Shown here: piece by piece, positions 51,964-63,027 of the stretch
Layout of the letters: each line of letters begins with the position of its first letter
Position numbering within the stretch: the first letter of the stretch is position 1
Translations under genes and position numbers: made by a program
Notes under the pieces: model-generated
Told to the model about the DNA's origin: nothing
Database searches by the model: none
The model's input: only the letters and a program-made list of their open reading frames with translations
NCBI GenBank assembly: GCA_007115705.1
Contig: QXEO01000414.1
Span: 248,001-312,000, forward strand
Length of the DNA stretch: 64,000 nt
Source of the DNA: Dactylis glomerata
Taxonomy: Eukaryota > Streptophyta > Magnoliopsida > Poales > Poaceae
Direction of reading: 5' to 3'

Positions 51964-53262
51964 TCTTGTCTGAAACTCCTTGTTTTCATAGCCTTCCTCG
52001 TTCCTTCTGTCATATCCCGCGGCTATCTGATTTCGTCTTCCGTGGCTGTCTCCATTGCGGTATCTTCGCCTTTGCTTGCTTGTTCTGTCGACTTCTGGTG
52101 AACGTCCCCTTTTGTTGTTATACGCATCCTCTCCGTCGGCAAATCTGTTGGCTACTTCCATTAATTCCGACACTGTCCTTGGCTTTGTTCTCCCTACCTC
52201 TTCCACGAGGTCCGAATGATGAAGTCCGGCCGAAAAGACGTCTATTGCTCTTTCGTCGGAGACGTCTTCTGCAGAATTTTTGATGACACTCCAGCGTTGT
52301 ATGTAAGAGCGCAGAGTTTCATCTTTCCTCTGCACGCATGACTTAACTTCTTCCAATGACGCTGGTCATTTGTATGTTGAGCGAAAATTTCTTGCGAATT
52401 GGTTCTCTAGTTCTCCCCAACTTCCGATGGAATCGTTGGGTAGAGTATTCAACCAGGACCGTGCTGCGCCGGTGAGGTGTAACTGCAAACTTTGCATCGC
52501 CGTTGCTCTTGTTCCTCCTAGTATTTGTACTACTTGCAGATAATCTGACAACCATAGCGTGGGTTCTTGCGAGCCATCATATTTTTCCTGATCGTGTGGT
52601 AACTTAAATCCTTTGGGTACTCGCGTTCTGCGAACCCTGCGGGTAAAGCATAGCGCACCCATCTCTTTTTTGTCGTCTTCGTAGTTTTCTTCTTTCCACG
52701 CATGGCGTGCTTTGTTTACTCTTGCTTGTGCTATTATACTCCTTGCATCTTCTCTCCGTTTTCGATGCTTTTCGTCGCCTGACAACTCGCTTGTTTCGTT
52801 TTGCAAAGCTTGGCGCATGAGTCCTTCTTTTTGCTTCTCCTTATGATATGTCGCCTTTTTCTCTGGAAGATGTTTCCTTAGCCTGTCTTCTACCAACCCG
52901 AGGCTTCGTATTGCGTCTTGACGCATGTTCTCCCGTGGATCTCCGGGCTTTGGTTGTGTAGTTAGTAGATAAGCCAGTGCTGCTACCAGCGCCGCTTCTT
53001 GTGTTTCTTGCACAAAGTCCTCTTCCTTATCTGATGGGTGTGCGCTTTCACTTTTCGTATGGCTTTCCTCTCTTGTCCGTGCTGTTGTCCTCCTGCTGTG
53101 CTTCAGGTATCTGCGCCTTTCTATGCTGGACTCTGATACATCGTTATATTCATCCCAATATCCTCCACTTGATGCGCTGTTGTTGTTGTCTTGGCTTCTC
53201 ATAAACATGTCTTTTTCCTCCCTCAACTTCCTTCTGCGCTGGTGCAGTGCGTATTGGTATCC
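51964..53262 (-). pseudogene. Central gag of Gypsy A
   Basis: Minus-strand gag: Arg/Glu-rich linker, then the retrotransposon gag core VPKGFKLPHDQEKYDGSQEP, LHLTGAARSWLNTLP and SWGELENQFARNF, then after one in-frame TGA (52368-52366, where Arg is expected) EEVKSCVQRKDETLRSYIQRW and VSELMEVANRFADGEDA. The frame is the same on both sides of the stop. It is bounded by insertion F (start 53268) and insertion B (end 51958). Confidence 0.85.
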
Positions 53263-53267
53263 CATCA

Positions 53268-56200
53268 TGCGGTGACCCAGCATACCACTGCATGTTGTAG
53301 TACGCAAGTCGTTGATATAACACTTATGAAACTCCATTCCACAAATATTACATCCCTCAGAGTGGTACAATAGAAACATTGCGGGTCCACATACAAACTT
53401 TTATTATTACAAGCCCAAATATACAACAACTTCGAGGTCCTCTTAGGTTCATCGAGGATACCCATTGACTCACAACTTACAATACATGTTCTGGAATAAC
53501 TGAAAGTACAACTAAGAACTAAGGTAGCTCAGCAACTTATTTAGTAGTGTTTTAGGTTGCTCGGCTAAACTAACGGTACTATCTCGTCTACTGCTCGGCT
53601 TCCTCTTCTGCACCGTAGACGATCTTGTAATCTTCACCTTCTACACCACCGGACAGATCTGGCTCCTCATAGAAGATCTCCTTCTGGGTTGCATTCGCGT
53701 AGAGAGCCTCCTCCTCCTGGTCTTCAGAGTCTAAGCAAGGGTTAAGAGGGAGTGGGATGAGTAACGAGCGTTACCCAGCAAGTTCATTTAAAAGTGATAA
53801 GTGTTTGATGCACTAGCTACGACCATAGATCAATGATCACAGGTCATGCAAGTTTTCATAAACATTTCTTCAAGAGATTGCTTTTATTTTGAAAAACTAT
53901 GCCCGACAGCCTTCACAGGTTGACTAGAACTTCATGGAGTCCCTTTCCTACCGTGTTCGCAGTTCCTTCCCGGAACAAGGAGTGACAAGCCACAATTCAT
54001 ACACTCTGCAGAGGTGCGTTGCTTTACCCATAAGAGATCAAAGCCTTGTTGCACAACCAGGCGATGTTTCCCGTCCATACACTTTGGTATGGGGCCCAGT
54101 CATTGATCCAAGCCAATCACTACCCTTCTCCGCGACCTCGCATGCCCACCCTTTTGCTTCGCTCAGACCACGGTAAGCCCCAAATTACGGCATAGCCCAC
54201 GGCGAGCCCCGAATTACCGCCCGAACCCCACAATCCATCATAGACACCAGGTACCGGGGGAACTTGGGGTTCCCACCCATTGTCGTCAGGCCACGACCAA
54301 GTCCGAGTTACATCCTAACTCTCCGGTAAGGTACGTCCGTTGACATGCGAAAGGAAGAAGAACTAGCTGACTTTCCCGTCCCATTCCAAGTCTTATGGTT
54401 AACGCGTAATTTACGTCACAAGAATCACTGGCGACATTTTTTATTAATCCTAGGTTTTACCTTCCCGTGCAAATGGAATCTCCACCACAACAATCATACC
54501 ATGGTTCCATTTGCCAGCCCTCCTAGGTTATCACCACTCGTGTCGATAACCATTAGTCATATTTCTTATAAAAGAGAGCCTTTTGATTTTTGATGCAGTA
54601 GTAATACCACAGGTATAGATTTGTAAGTAATTTGATAAAAATAATCAAAAGGCATGAGCAAGAGTGAACTTGCCTTGAGACTGCAAGGTACTGCAATCGA
54701 AAGCTTCGATTGAACCCTGAACCCCGGGTTCTGAAAAATAGCATCATCGTCGTATAAGACAATGTTTAAAGAAGCAAATCATGCTTATGCATAAGGATGA
54801 TATGCATTAAGAATTTAAGTGGTTTAACCCCCACGTGTGTTTTACTCAATATAGAATGATTAGTGAGAAATTCAAATAGCCTACATTTGTTTCAAATAAA
54901 CTTGGAATACGGAAATTCAAAGTTATGAGATGGTTATGTGCATTCAGATGCATTCTTTAGTGAGTTTTGAGTATACAGATTCAAATAACAGAGAATAACT
55001 CGATTTTAAATAATCTGCAGGTTAAGCATTTACATGTTGATGGTCTCCAGTTATCAATATTATTTTCTTCACATAAAGCAGTCTTAGATCATGTTCAACC
55101 TCAACTATCATGTCAAGAAATGTCAGATTTCAGAATAAAAAGGATTCTATTTGATTCCTTGAATTTGCCCAGCTCAAACACTCAACTGAATAATCAGGCA
55201 ACGTACATAAAGTACCAGGCCTGTTCCAAATTCTTCAGGAATATAAGCTCCTCATTACCAGATCGAATTTTAAGCGTGAACTTGATCTAACAGTAGACTT
55301 CCATCTAAAACAATACTAGCATTCAAATATACCACGGTGGCTAGTTCTCAGAAGTATATTAGCATGATTCAATTAGATTGTACAGCAGTAACCTTTAGTT
55401 AACGCTACAAGAAGGCCATACATGTAAGTACAGGCAGAAACTACACCAAAGCCAACTACAGCAAGGTATTTACTTCTCTGAATACTTTGTTGCCAAATAC
55501 AAACTAAGCTGATAAACATTTTAGAACTAGTAGATTCAGTTTCACTAATAGGGTGTGCTCCAATTCAAATAAGCAAGCAATCAAATAATCACACAGACCA
55601 AACAACACTAGTTCTAGCTTCAGAATAAAAGCTGAATGCCTTTCCAGAGATGAACGTGTAGTTCCTAAATTGCTAAAACATGACTCGCATGCACAGGTAT
55701 TAGTTAAAGTCTGAACTTCTACCAAAAACTCATTCTAGCTGTCAACATGAATCTCTTAACCTGCTCCTATGTGTACGTACTAAGCTGCTGCTATAACCGG
55801 ATAGAATACACTGAATATTAAAACTGAATTCTCTATTTCTCACGATTGCTATCCTCCCACCAAAGCATCAGATTTATACATATCAAGCCATAAATCTATC
55901 TAATACTGAACAAGTACCGAAACAGCCCAGCACTCAAAGGATTTAGTTGGTGAAAGAGGAAATACTAAATATGGTGTCACCAGAGCAAGCTCTACCTGTA
56001 CTAAAGAGCGCCCGAGACAAGTTCTTGATGGGGTTCGGCGTCCTAATCTCTCTGGTGCTCTCGCTGCTCTGTTCCAACAAAAATCATGGACTGCTCCTCT
56101 GCTTTGGCGACAGCCCGACGTTCTCCTCTCTGGCTCCTTCTCCCCAACGCCGATGCTCCTTGGTGCTTGGTCTTCCCACCAACTAGGTCACAGCCATGGC

Positions 56201-56980
56201 TCAGGTTTGGGTTCGGTTCTTATCCTTTAAGAGTGAGGCGATGGGGATGAGAAATGGATGAGGGTGCGGTCGGCTAGTGGAGTGAGGTACAACAGTACTA
56301 TTTGGTCACCTCTTGCTTTGATATTTTTTTAGTGAACTGTAACTTATCCTTATCAACCAAGGCTGCTAGATAATCTACCGGTACAACAATAAATCTGGGC
56401 AGCTTGCTTCCTTCGATGGATTCGATTGGATGCTCACCTAAAACTATTGACTATTCACCCCTTTGTAAATACAAACTTGACAAATAGAAACAAGCAAATA
56501 ATATTTTTACCATTTACATCTATTGTCTAAAATACAAATATTTATCTTTTACAACCTCCTCTTATAATTGTAATTGTATATTTTTTTATTCCTTATTGTA
56601 AAGACTTTGTATTATTGTGTTAATATCAATAAAGAAGTGTAATGTTTTCTTTTATAAATTTTCCAACTTGCTAAATATTACAATTTCTTTAATGTTCTAC
56701 AATCATTAAACTATAATTCATATTTTATTTAAATCATTAACAATTTGAATTTGAATATCAAATTCAAATTCTTCCACCCAAACAACAGTTCAACAAAGGT
56801 CATGCCGAAATTCATCGCACTCACTCCGATGTGCTAAACTAAACATCAGAATGAGAGAAACTCCGATCTCTTTGTGTTTTAACTAGTTTGCGTGAAAAAT
56901 TTCCAGGTTTTCAGATGCATGAATGTAATGCACAAACCCTGATTCTACCCCCATTTGGTCCTAAACGCTGGGATGTTACA
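53268..56980. mobile_element. LTR-type insertion F (solo LTR or internal-less element) in Gypsy A gag
   Basis: 3713 bp beginning TGCGGTGACCCAGC and ending GCTGGGATGTTACA, flanked by the 5-bp TSD CATCA (53263-53267, 56981-56985). Ends are TG...CA, and removing the insertion with one TSD restores the gag frame exactly (EVLM|GYQYALHQ). No partner LTR, primer site or gag/pol was found inside, so a long solo LTR (minus-strand start TGTAACATCCCAGC) is the best fit. A GC-rich patch at 53580-53760 and promoter-like or exon-like sequence at 55930-56320 are unexplained. The ORFs inside are short and unsupported. Confidence 0.75.
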
Positions 56981-56985
56981 CATCA

Positions 56986-57496
56986 GAACTTCTTTTCTCG
57001 AATCTGCGGGTACATCCGTCTCGTGGTTAATGGCTGACATGATCATTCTCCACTCTCCGGCGGAGACGTGGACTTTCTCCTTCTCCTTCTTGCCGTTGCT
57101 CCTTAGTTTTTCGACTTGCATGTCGACCTCTTTATTGTCTGCGTGATTATTTTCTTCTGCTGCTTTAGTAATAATGACACATAACTGGTGTATGCTTCTG
57201 AAGACGCCGCTGCTTCTGCTGGCGAAATCTCTTAAACTGTCGTGTGGCTTATCCACTGTTACTTCCACGTCGGGCTTTTCCTGAGTTTCGTCGAATTCCT
57301 CGAGTTTATTTTGTAGAATTCCTGTTGCTGCTGGACTGATCGGCGAGTTTACCTCGCTAGAAGAGCCCACAGATGATCCAGACTTGGCGATTGTCTTGGT
57401 TTTGTTTGTCGATGGACCCGATTTCGCCAGATCCGAAAGACAAGTTGAACCCGAAGGTCCAACGTAGAAGCTCAGACTTCCGATTGTCAACTCCAT
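56986..57496 (-). pseudogene. N-terminal gag of Gypsy A
   Basis: Minus-strand ATG at 57496, about 100 bp after the primer-site-like sequence. Ser/Thr/Lys-rich N-terminus (MELTIGSLSFYVGPSGS), an acidic stretch, a helix-rich part (REFASR-like RDFASRSSGVFRSIHQLC), then EVLM at the F insertion. Adding one TSD copy gives 172 codons that continue in frame at 53262. Confidence 0.75.
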
Positions 57497-57596
57497 CTCT
57501 TAATTTTTGTCGACTTCCGAACTGCTGTTGGCTAAAAGTGAAAAAGTCGTCGAATTCATGATTCCAACGTCCAGAGTCCCCATGATCGGAGCCAAT

Positions 57597-57931
57597 TGAC
57601 GAGGGTTAACTCGACAAATGTCCTAGATGAAGGACTTAGGATCGGGGGAGTAGGGTGTCGGATGAACTCGAAGGTAAGATCAGTCAAACAATGTGCGTAT
57701 TGAAAGTAAACGTAAGAATAAACTTGGCTTGCTCTCAATCTCCCCCTTACCGTCATCTCCTGGCCCCTATATATAGGTGGCCAGGTCTCAAGGATCGGGA
57801 GGGGTCCGATACAGATTACAGTATCGACATACGACATGAACTCATATATCGGCTAGTATTACAATTGGACCTAACTTAACGGGCCACAGGGGTACTTTAA
57901 CTGACGGGCTCTATTAGCTACACCCTTGTCA
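57597..57931 (-). repeat. 5' LTR of Gypsy A
   Basis: 335 bp, partner of 16294-16628. It has CTATATATAG at 57767-57776 as the likely TATA element for minus-strand transcription. The TSD copy CCGCG follows at 57932-57936. The primer-binding-like sequence adjoins at 57596 on the element side. Confidence 0.95.
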
Positions 57932-57936
57932 CCGCG

Positions 57937-59317
57937 CCTCTGCAACCACCACCGCCGCCGGTCCGCACCTCCGCAATCATCGCTTCCGCAACGCGCCAGA
58001 TGCCCTGCCACATGCATGCGCACCAGCCGCCGATGCCACGAGCCAGATCCGTTCGTGCACGCACGACGACCCGTGTGCTCGACCATCCACCGACGAAGGC
58101 GTCGCCAGCATGGTCACGCCACCCTCCTCACCTCCTCTTGCCCGCCGGCCAGCCCCTCCAAGCCTGTGCAACACGCCGCCGTCCTACCCCTGAGAGGAGC
58201 ATACATGCCGCCGCCAACAAACTCGCTGCGTCTTCTCCCGAGAGGAGACGCGCCTATACATATCTCTAACCGACCAAAGTGAGTTCCTAGACCTGAAGGT
58301 TGTCATTGGCGTTGCGTCCTTCCCACTGTCCTCCGTAACTACCTACTGCTCTTGCTCTTAGGATCTTGAGGCGCTTGGAGCATGATCCAATTGTTTGCCA
58401 GTTGACCGATTCGCCTGACGACATCCACACAGGTGACAGCTGCCGCCAACACCGACGCCCTTTCTTCCCAGAGACCGTGTCCCCAACGATGCTGCGGATG
58501 CCAAGGACACATCAGACAACACATACCGTTAGTTGAGGAGTGGCTTCTTTTAGTTTGAGGTTATTGAAATAGTAATTTTCTCTATGGTTGTCCATAAGGG
58601 GAGATGCTTTCAGCAGATTTTGCAGCCGTTTGCCTGATGTGTCTTTATCTAGGAGCTATCATTCGTATACAACAGCATGTTTCTTGTGTGATATTTGAAA
58701 AAGGAAGTATCTTGCAGAATTTGGTATTGGTGCATGGCATATGTATACATTGCTTCAGTCACGACATCAGAAAATGAAGTGTTTTCTGATTTAGTGTTGT
58801 CACAAAATGACACTGATTAGTGATAAGTACCTAAATAAGGTCTTGTTGAAGATAAATTGTTAGATGAACCATTTAGCGAGTTATCTTCTTCCCATCGTTT
58901 TAATACATCATGTGGGTTTGCCCGTTACTTGTAAATCTCATTTAGCTCAAGAACAATCTACTTATTATTTCTGATGTGGTATATTCTCTTACCAATTGTT
59001 AACTCCAGTCCCATCTTTCCATTCAAGTACCTATGTGGGTTATTTGACCTATAAGTTGTCGCCTTAGATAATTTGTTGGACTGCTATTCTGTTTAATCAT
59101 ATCTGTTTATTTGGATCTGCTTTGAAATCAGTGTGTGAGAACTGATAATGAATTACTATTCACCAATTCCTCGGTTTTGAAGTACTAGATGGTTTAGAGT
59201 GTAGCACACAGAGGTGCTAGCAGTGTTGTACCATTATTTTGTGAAGGTACTTTAAAAACCATTGATCATACTCTATCATGGATTAGTCCATCATTACACT
59301 TTATGTTCATTTGTATA
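57937..59317. other. Flank between Gypsy A and CACTA 2
   Basis: 57937-58270 is GC-rich (Ala/Pro/Arg-biased in all frames) and looks like an old gene leader or pseudogene start; possible splice-like sites are AAA|GTGAGT at 58279 and TCTTAG at 58362. 58560-59317 is AT-rich. I recognise no protein domain or repeat terminus. The ORFs here (57926-58282, 58000-58269) have no support beyond length. Confidence 0.45.
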
Positions 59318-59349
59318 CACTAGTGGAAAACGGGCCTTTGGCCTGGACC

Positions 59350-59559
59350 CTTTAGTCCCGGCCTCCATCTGGGCCGGGACTAAAGGCCCGGCCACGTCGC
59401 CCCAAAATCGCCAAGCCGCCCACGAGGCTTTGGTCCCGGCCCGTAACGAGCCTTTAGTCCCGGTTTGAGACACAAACCGGGACTAAAGGGCTATGCGGTG
59501 TGCAGCCCGCATGTGCGCCACCTTTAGTCCCGGTTTCTGTCTCAAACCGGGACTAAAGG
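59350..59559 (+). repeat. Subterminal TTTAGTCCCGG stem-loops of CACTA 2
   Basis: Three nearly perfect stem-loops: 59350-59385 (CTTTAGTCCCGGCC ... GGCCGGGACTAAAG type), 59451-59489 (CCTTTAGTCCCGGTTTG ... CAAACCGGGACTAAAGG type) and 59521-59559 (same type). Stems are 13-17 bp with 5-10 base loops. A TTTGGTCCCGG half copy lies at about 59429. Confidence 0.88.
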
Positions 59560-59567
59560 CCCCTGCC

Positions 59568-59576
59568 TATATATAT
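59568..59576 (+). promoter_or_regulatory. TATA box of the CACTA 2 TNP2 gene
   Basis: TATATATAT just after the third stem-loop and about 300 bp before the ATG at 59877. Confidence 0.5.
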
Positions 59577-59876
59577 TGGCCACAGCCCCCCTCTCCCCTC
59601 TTCCTTGCATTTTTCTTGGATGGAAGAGTGTGGGTGTGTGCTAGCTCTCTATTTTTCTTGGATGCACTAGAGGTGTTTGTTGAAATGTGTGTTAGAGCAA
59701 TGCCGCTTCAGTTCACCGAACACAACTACGATATGAGATGCCCGAGCCACGCTTAAACCTCTTCCTCTTTATTTCTACATATTCTAAAAGGTTAGCAACT
59801 ATATTTCCTCGTTTAGACCGTGCGGTACTAATTTTTAGGATCGTGATTGTATTTGATATACTGTCGTATAACGCAG

Positions 59877-62150
59877 ATGAGCCATCCATGGATGTACGGT
59901 GATCGACGCACAGCCGCTTACAGAGAAGGCGTGCATTCTTTTCGAGATGCCACCGATGCGAACAAGCATGGTGGTGGCTATATGTTTTGTCCATGTGTTG
60001 AATGTCGGAACGAGAAGGATTACACTTCCTCAAGAGTCATTCAGAGCCACCTGCTTCGGTCCGGTTTTATGTCGGGCTATAATGTTTGGACCAAGCACGG
60101 AGAAAGAGGGGTTATGATGGAAGACGACGATGAAGAAGAAGAGAACGATGATGACAACTACCGATCTATGTTCCCTGAGTATGCTGATACCGCAATGGAA
60201 GACAATGAAGAAGAAGATCAGGGTGAAGAACGGGAACCAGATGAGCCCGCTGATGATCTTGGCCGGGTCATTTCTGATGCACGGCGAGGCTGCGACACAG
60301 AAAAGGAGAGGTTGCAGTTCGAGCAGATGTTACAGGACCACAACAAATTGTTGTACCCAACTTGTGAAGATGGCCAGAAGAAGCTGGGTAGCACACTGGA
60401 ATTGCTGAAGTGGAAGGCAGAGACCGGTGTGACTGACTCGTCATTTGAAAAGTTGCTGGTACTGATGAAGAAGATGCTTCCAAGAAAGAACGAATTGCCC
60501 GGCAGCACGTACGAAGCAAAGAAGCTTGTCTGCCCTCTAGGATTAGACATGCAGAAGATACATGCATGCCCTAATGACTGCATCCTCTACCGCGGTGAGA
60601 AGTACGAGAATATGGATAAATGCCCGGTATGCACTGCATTGCGGTATAAGATCAGAAAAGATAACCCTGGTGATATTGAGGGCGAGCCACCCAGGAAGAG
60701 GGTTCCTGCCAAGGTGATGTGGTATGCTCCTATAATACCACGGTTGAAACGTCTGTTCAGAAATAAAGATCATGCGAAGTTGTTGCGATGGCACATGGAA
60801 GATCGTATGAAAGACGATAAGTTGAGGCACCCCGCTGATGGTCGGCAGTGGAGAAAAATCGAGAGAGAGTTCCCGAGATTTGCAGGTGACGCAAGGAACT
60901 TATGGTTTGGTCTGAGTACAGATGGCATGAATCCTTTTGGGGAGCAGAGTTGCAGTCACAGCACCTGACCCGTTACTCTATGTATCTACAACCTTCCTCC
61001 TTGGTTGTGCATGAAGCGGAAGTTCATTATGATGCCAGTGCTTATCCAAGGTCCAAAGCAACCCGGCAACGATATTGATGTGTACCTAAAGCCATTAGTT
61101 GATGAACTTTTACAGCTGTGGGCCGAACCAGGTGTACGTGTGTGGGACGAGCACAAACAAGAGGAATTTGACCTTCGAGCGTTGCTTTTCGTAACCATCA
61201 ATGATTGGCCTGCTCTTAGTAACATTTCAGGACAGTCAAACAAGGGATACAATGCATGCACGCACTGTTTGGATCAGGCAGAAAGTATATATCTAAACAA
61301 ATGTAGGAAGAATGTGTACCCGTACAATCGTCGTTTTCTTCCGCCCAAGCATCCCTTAAAGAAAAAAGGCAAGCATTTCAATGGCAAGGCAGAACCCCGG
61401 GGGAAGCCTGTCATCCGTACTGGTGCTGAAGTATTTGATATGGTCAAAGATTTAAAAGTAATCTTTGGAAAGGGTCCTGGCAGCCAACCTGTTCCTAACG
61501 GCCCTGATAAGCGCGTACCCATGTGGAAGAAGAAATCTATATTTTGGGAGCTACCCTATTGGGAAGTCCATGAGGTCCGCTCCGCAATCGACGTGATGCA
61601 CCTGACGAAGAATCTCTGCGTGAATATTCTAGGCTTCCTGGGCTTGTATGAGAAGTCAAAAGATACACCGGAAGCACGGGAGGACCAGGAACGTCATAAA
61701 GGAAGTGATGGCATGCATCCAGGGCAGTTTCAAGGGCGTGCCAGCTACGCTCTTACTAGGGAAGAGAAGGAAATCTTCTTTGAAGTCCTTTTCAGTATCA
61801 AGGTCCCGACTGGCTTCTCGTCGAATATAAAGGGAATCGTAAATATGAAAGACAAAAAAATCCAAAACCTAAAGTCTCATGACTGCCACGTGCTTATGAC
61901 GCAATTGCTTCCGGTTGCATTGAGGGGAATTCTACCGGAAAATGTTCGCCTGGCAATTGTGAAGGTATGTGCATTCCTCAATGCAATTTCTCAGAAGGTA
62001 ATCGATCGAGAAAGTCTATCAGGGTTACAGATTGATGTGGTCCAATGTCTGGTCAGCTTTGAGTTGTTGTTCCCGCCATCCTTCTTCAATATAATGACAC
62101 ACCTCCTAGTTCACCTAGTCGAAGAGATTAGAATTCTCGGTCCTGGATAG
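59877..62150 (+). pseudogene. TNP2-like CACTA transposase, one premature stop and 3' truncation
   Basis: Same family as the transposase at 697-4403. It starts MSHPWMYGDRR at 59877; the upstream in-frame TTG was not used. Transposase-associated domain with FCPCVECRN (about residues 38-46), acidic linker, then the Transposase_21 core with HPADGRQWRKIEREFP, STDGMNPFGEQS and SAIDVMHLTKNL. A TGA at 60966-60968 stands where the family has Trp (TGG to TGA, in HST*PV); the frame is otherwise open on both sides to 62150. It stops inside the DUF4218-like region (FPPSFFNIMTHLLVHLV), where coding sequence gives way to AT-rich repeats. The rest of DUF4218 and DUF4216 are missing, so it is not expected to work. 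Confidence 0.88.
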
Positions 62151-62617
62151 TTAAAATAATTAATTTTGAAAATAGAAAATAGTTTTAATTTATTTATTCA
62201 ATTTCAAACACTTTTCATTTTCATAGTTTTGTCAAATTCTCAAATATGCAAAAAGAATTTTAATTGAAAATAGCAAAATAGTTAATAGTTTGGATAGTTA
62301 AAATAATTAATTTTGAAAATAGAAAATAGTTTTGATTTATTTATTCAATTTCAAACACTTTTCATTTTCATAGTTTTGTCAAATTCTCAAATATGCAAAA
62401 AGAATTTTAATAAACATAGTTCTTAATTGAAAATGGCAAAATAGTTAATAGTTTGGATAGTTAAAATAATTAATTTTGAAAATAGAAAATAGTTTTGAAT
62501 TATTTATTCAATTTCAAACACTTTTCATTTTCTTAGTTTTGTCAAATTCTCAAATATGCAAACAGATAACTATTTATATTCTCAAATATGCAAAAACAAA
62601 TAAAACAAGAAAACAGA
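62149..62617 (+). repeat. AT-rich tandem repeat, three units of about 145-165 bp
   Basis: Each unit starts GATAGTTAAAATAATTAATT (about 62147, 62293, 62455) and includes TTTATTCAATTTCAAACAC, TTTTGTCAAATTCTCAAATATGC and TTAATAGTTTG. Units are nearly identical except for a short insertion in unit 2 and a shortened unit 3. It directly replaces the missing 3' part of the transposase gene. Confidence 0.88.
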
Positions 62618-62765
62618 AAATAGGCCTTTAGTCCCGGTTTGAGCCACCGCCCGGGACTAAAGGCCCTGGGGCTGAAAACCCCACGCCGAGGCCTTTAGTC
62701 CCGGGCGGTGGCTCAAACCGGGACCCCTTTAGTCCCGGCCTGAGCCACCGCCCGGGACTAAAGGT
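62618..62765 (+). repeat. Second TTTAGTCCCGG inverted-repeat block
   Basis: 62622-62661 and 62690-62722 are near-perfect inverted copies (CCTTTAGTCCCGGTTTGAGC against its complement, with GGGCGGTGGC), forming a long hairpin. A third copy (62727-62765) forms CCTTTAGTCCCGGCC...GGGACTAAAGG. It resembles the left end at 59340-59560 but has no CACTA terminus in front. Confidence 0.85.
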
Positions 62766-62772
62766 CCCGGGG

Positions 62773-62780
62773 TATAAAAG
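62773..62780 (+). promoter_or_regulatory. TATA box for the gene starting at 63850
   Basis: TATAAAAG directly after the hairpin block, followed by a GC-rich leader (62800-63027) containing CCGCCAGCCCACCGCGCG tandem units and a likely donor CTGCAAG|GTTTTT at 63027/63028. Confidence 0.65.
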
Positions 62781-63027
62781 CTGTCCCTTCTTCCCCGCCG
62801 CTTCGCACTTAGCAGTTTCGCGCGCGAGGAGTCTCCGAGGACGTCGTCAGGCTGCCGCGCCGCCAGCCCACCGCGCCGCCGTCAGCCCACCGCGCGCCGC
62901 CAGCCCACCGCGCGCCGCCAGCCCACCGCGCCGCCGCCGCGCGCAGTGCCCGCCGTCCAGCCCGCCGTCCAGCCGCCGCCGCTGCAGTGCCGCCGTTCAG
63001 CCGCGCCGCCCGCCATATATCTGCAAG

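Larger units (their letters stand above)
16294..57931 (-). mobile_element. Gypsy LTR retrotransposon A (Tat-type, minus strand), outermost of the nest
   Basis: LTRs at 16294-16628 and 57597-57931 (335 bp each, TG...CA) are flanked by a perfect 5-bp TSD, CCGCG (16289-16293, 57932-57936). Sense is the minus strand: next to the right LTR is ATTGGCTCCGATCATGGGG (57596 downward), resembling the TTGGCGCCG-type primer site, and next to the left LTR is the polypurine CTCGGGGGCTAC. Removing insertions E, B and F with one TSD each leaves about 5.9 kb: gag, a fused end of pol, an antisense AT-hook/B3 gene, 3' LTR. Protease, RT and most of integrase are missing, so it is non-autonomous. I count about 16 LTR differences (about 5%), the highest here, consistent with A being the oldest. 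Confidence 0.93.

Noticed and set aside
57926..58282. Possible host gene exon
   Set aside because: GC-rich, Ala/Pro/Arg in every frame, no domain and no convincing exon chain.
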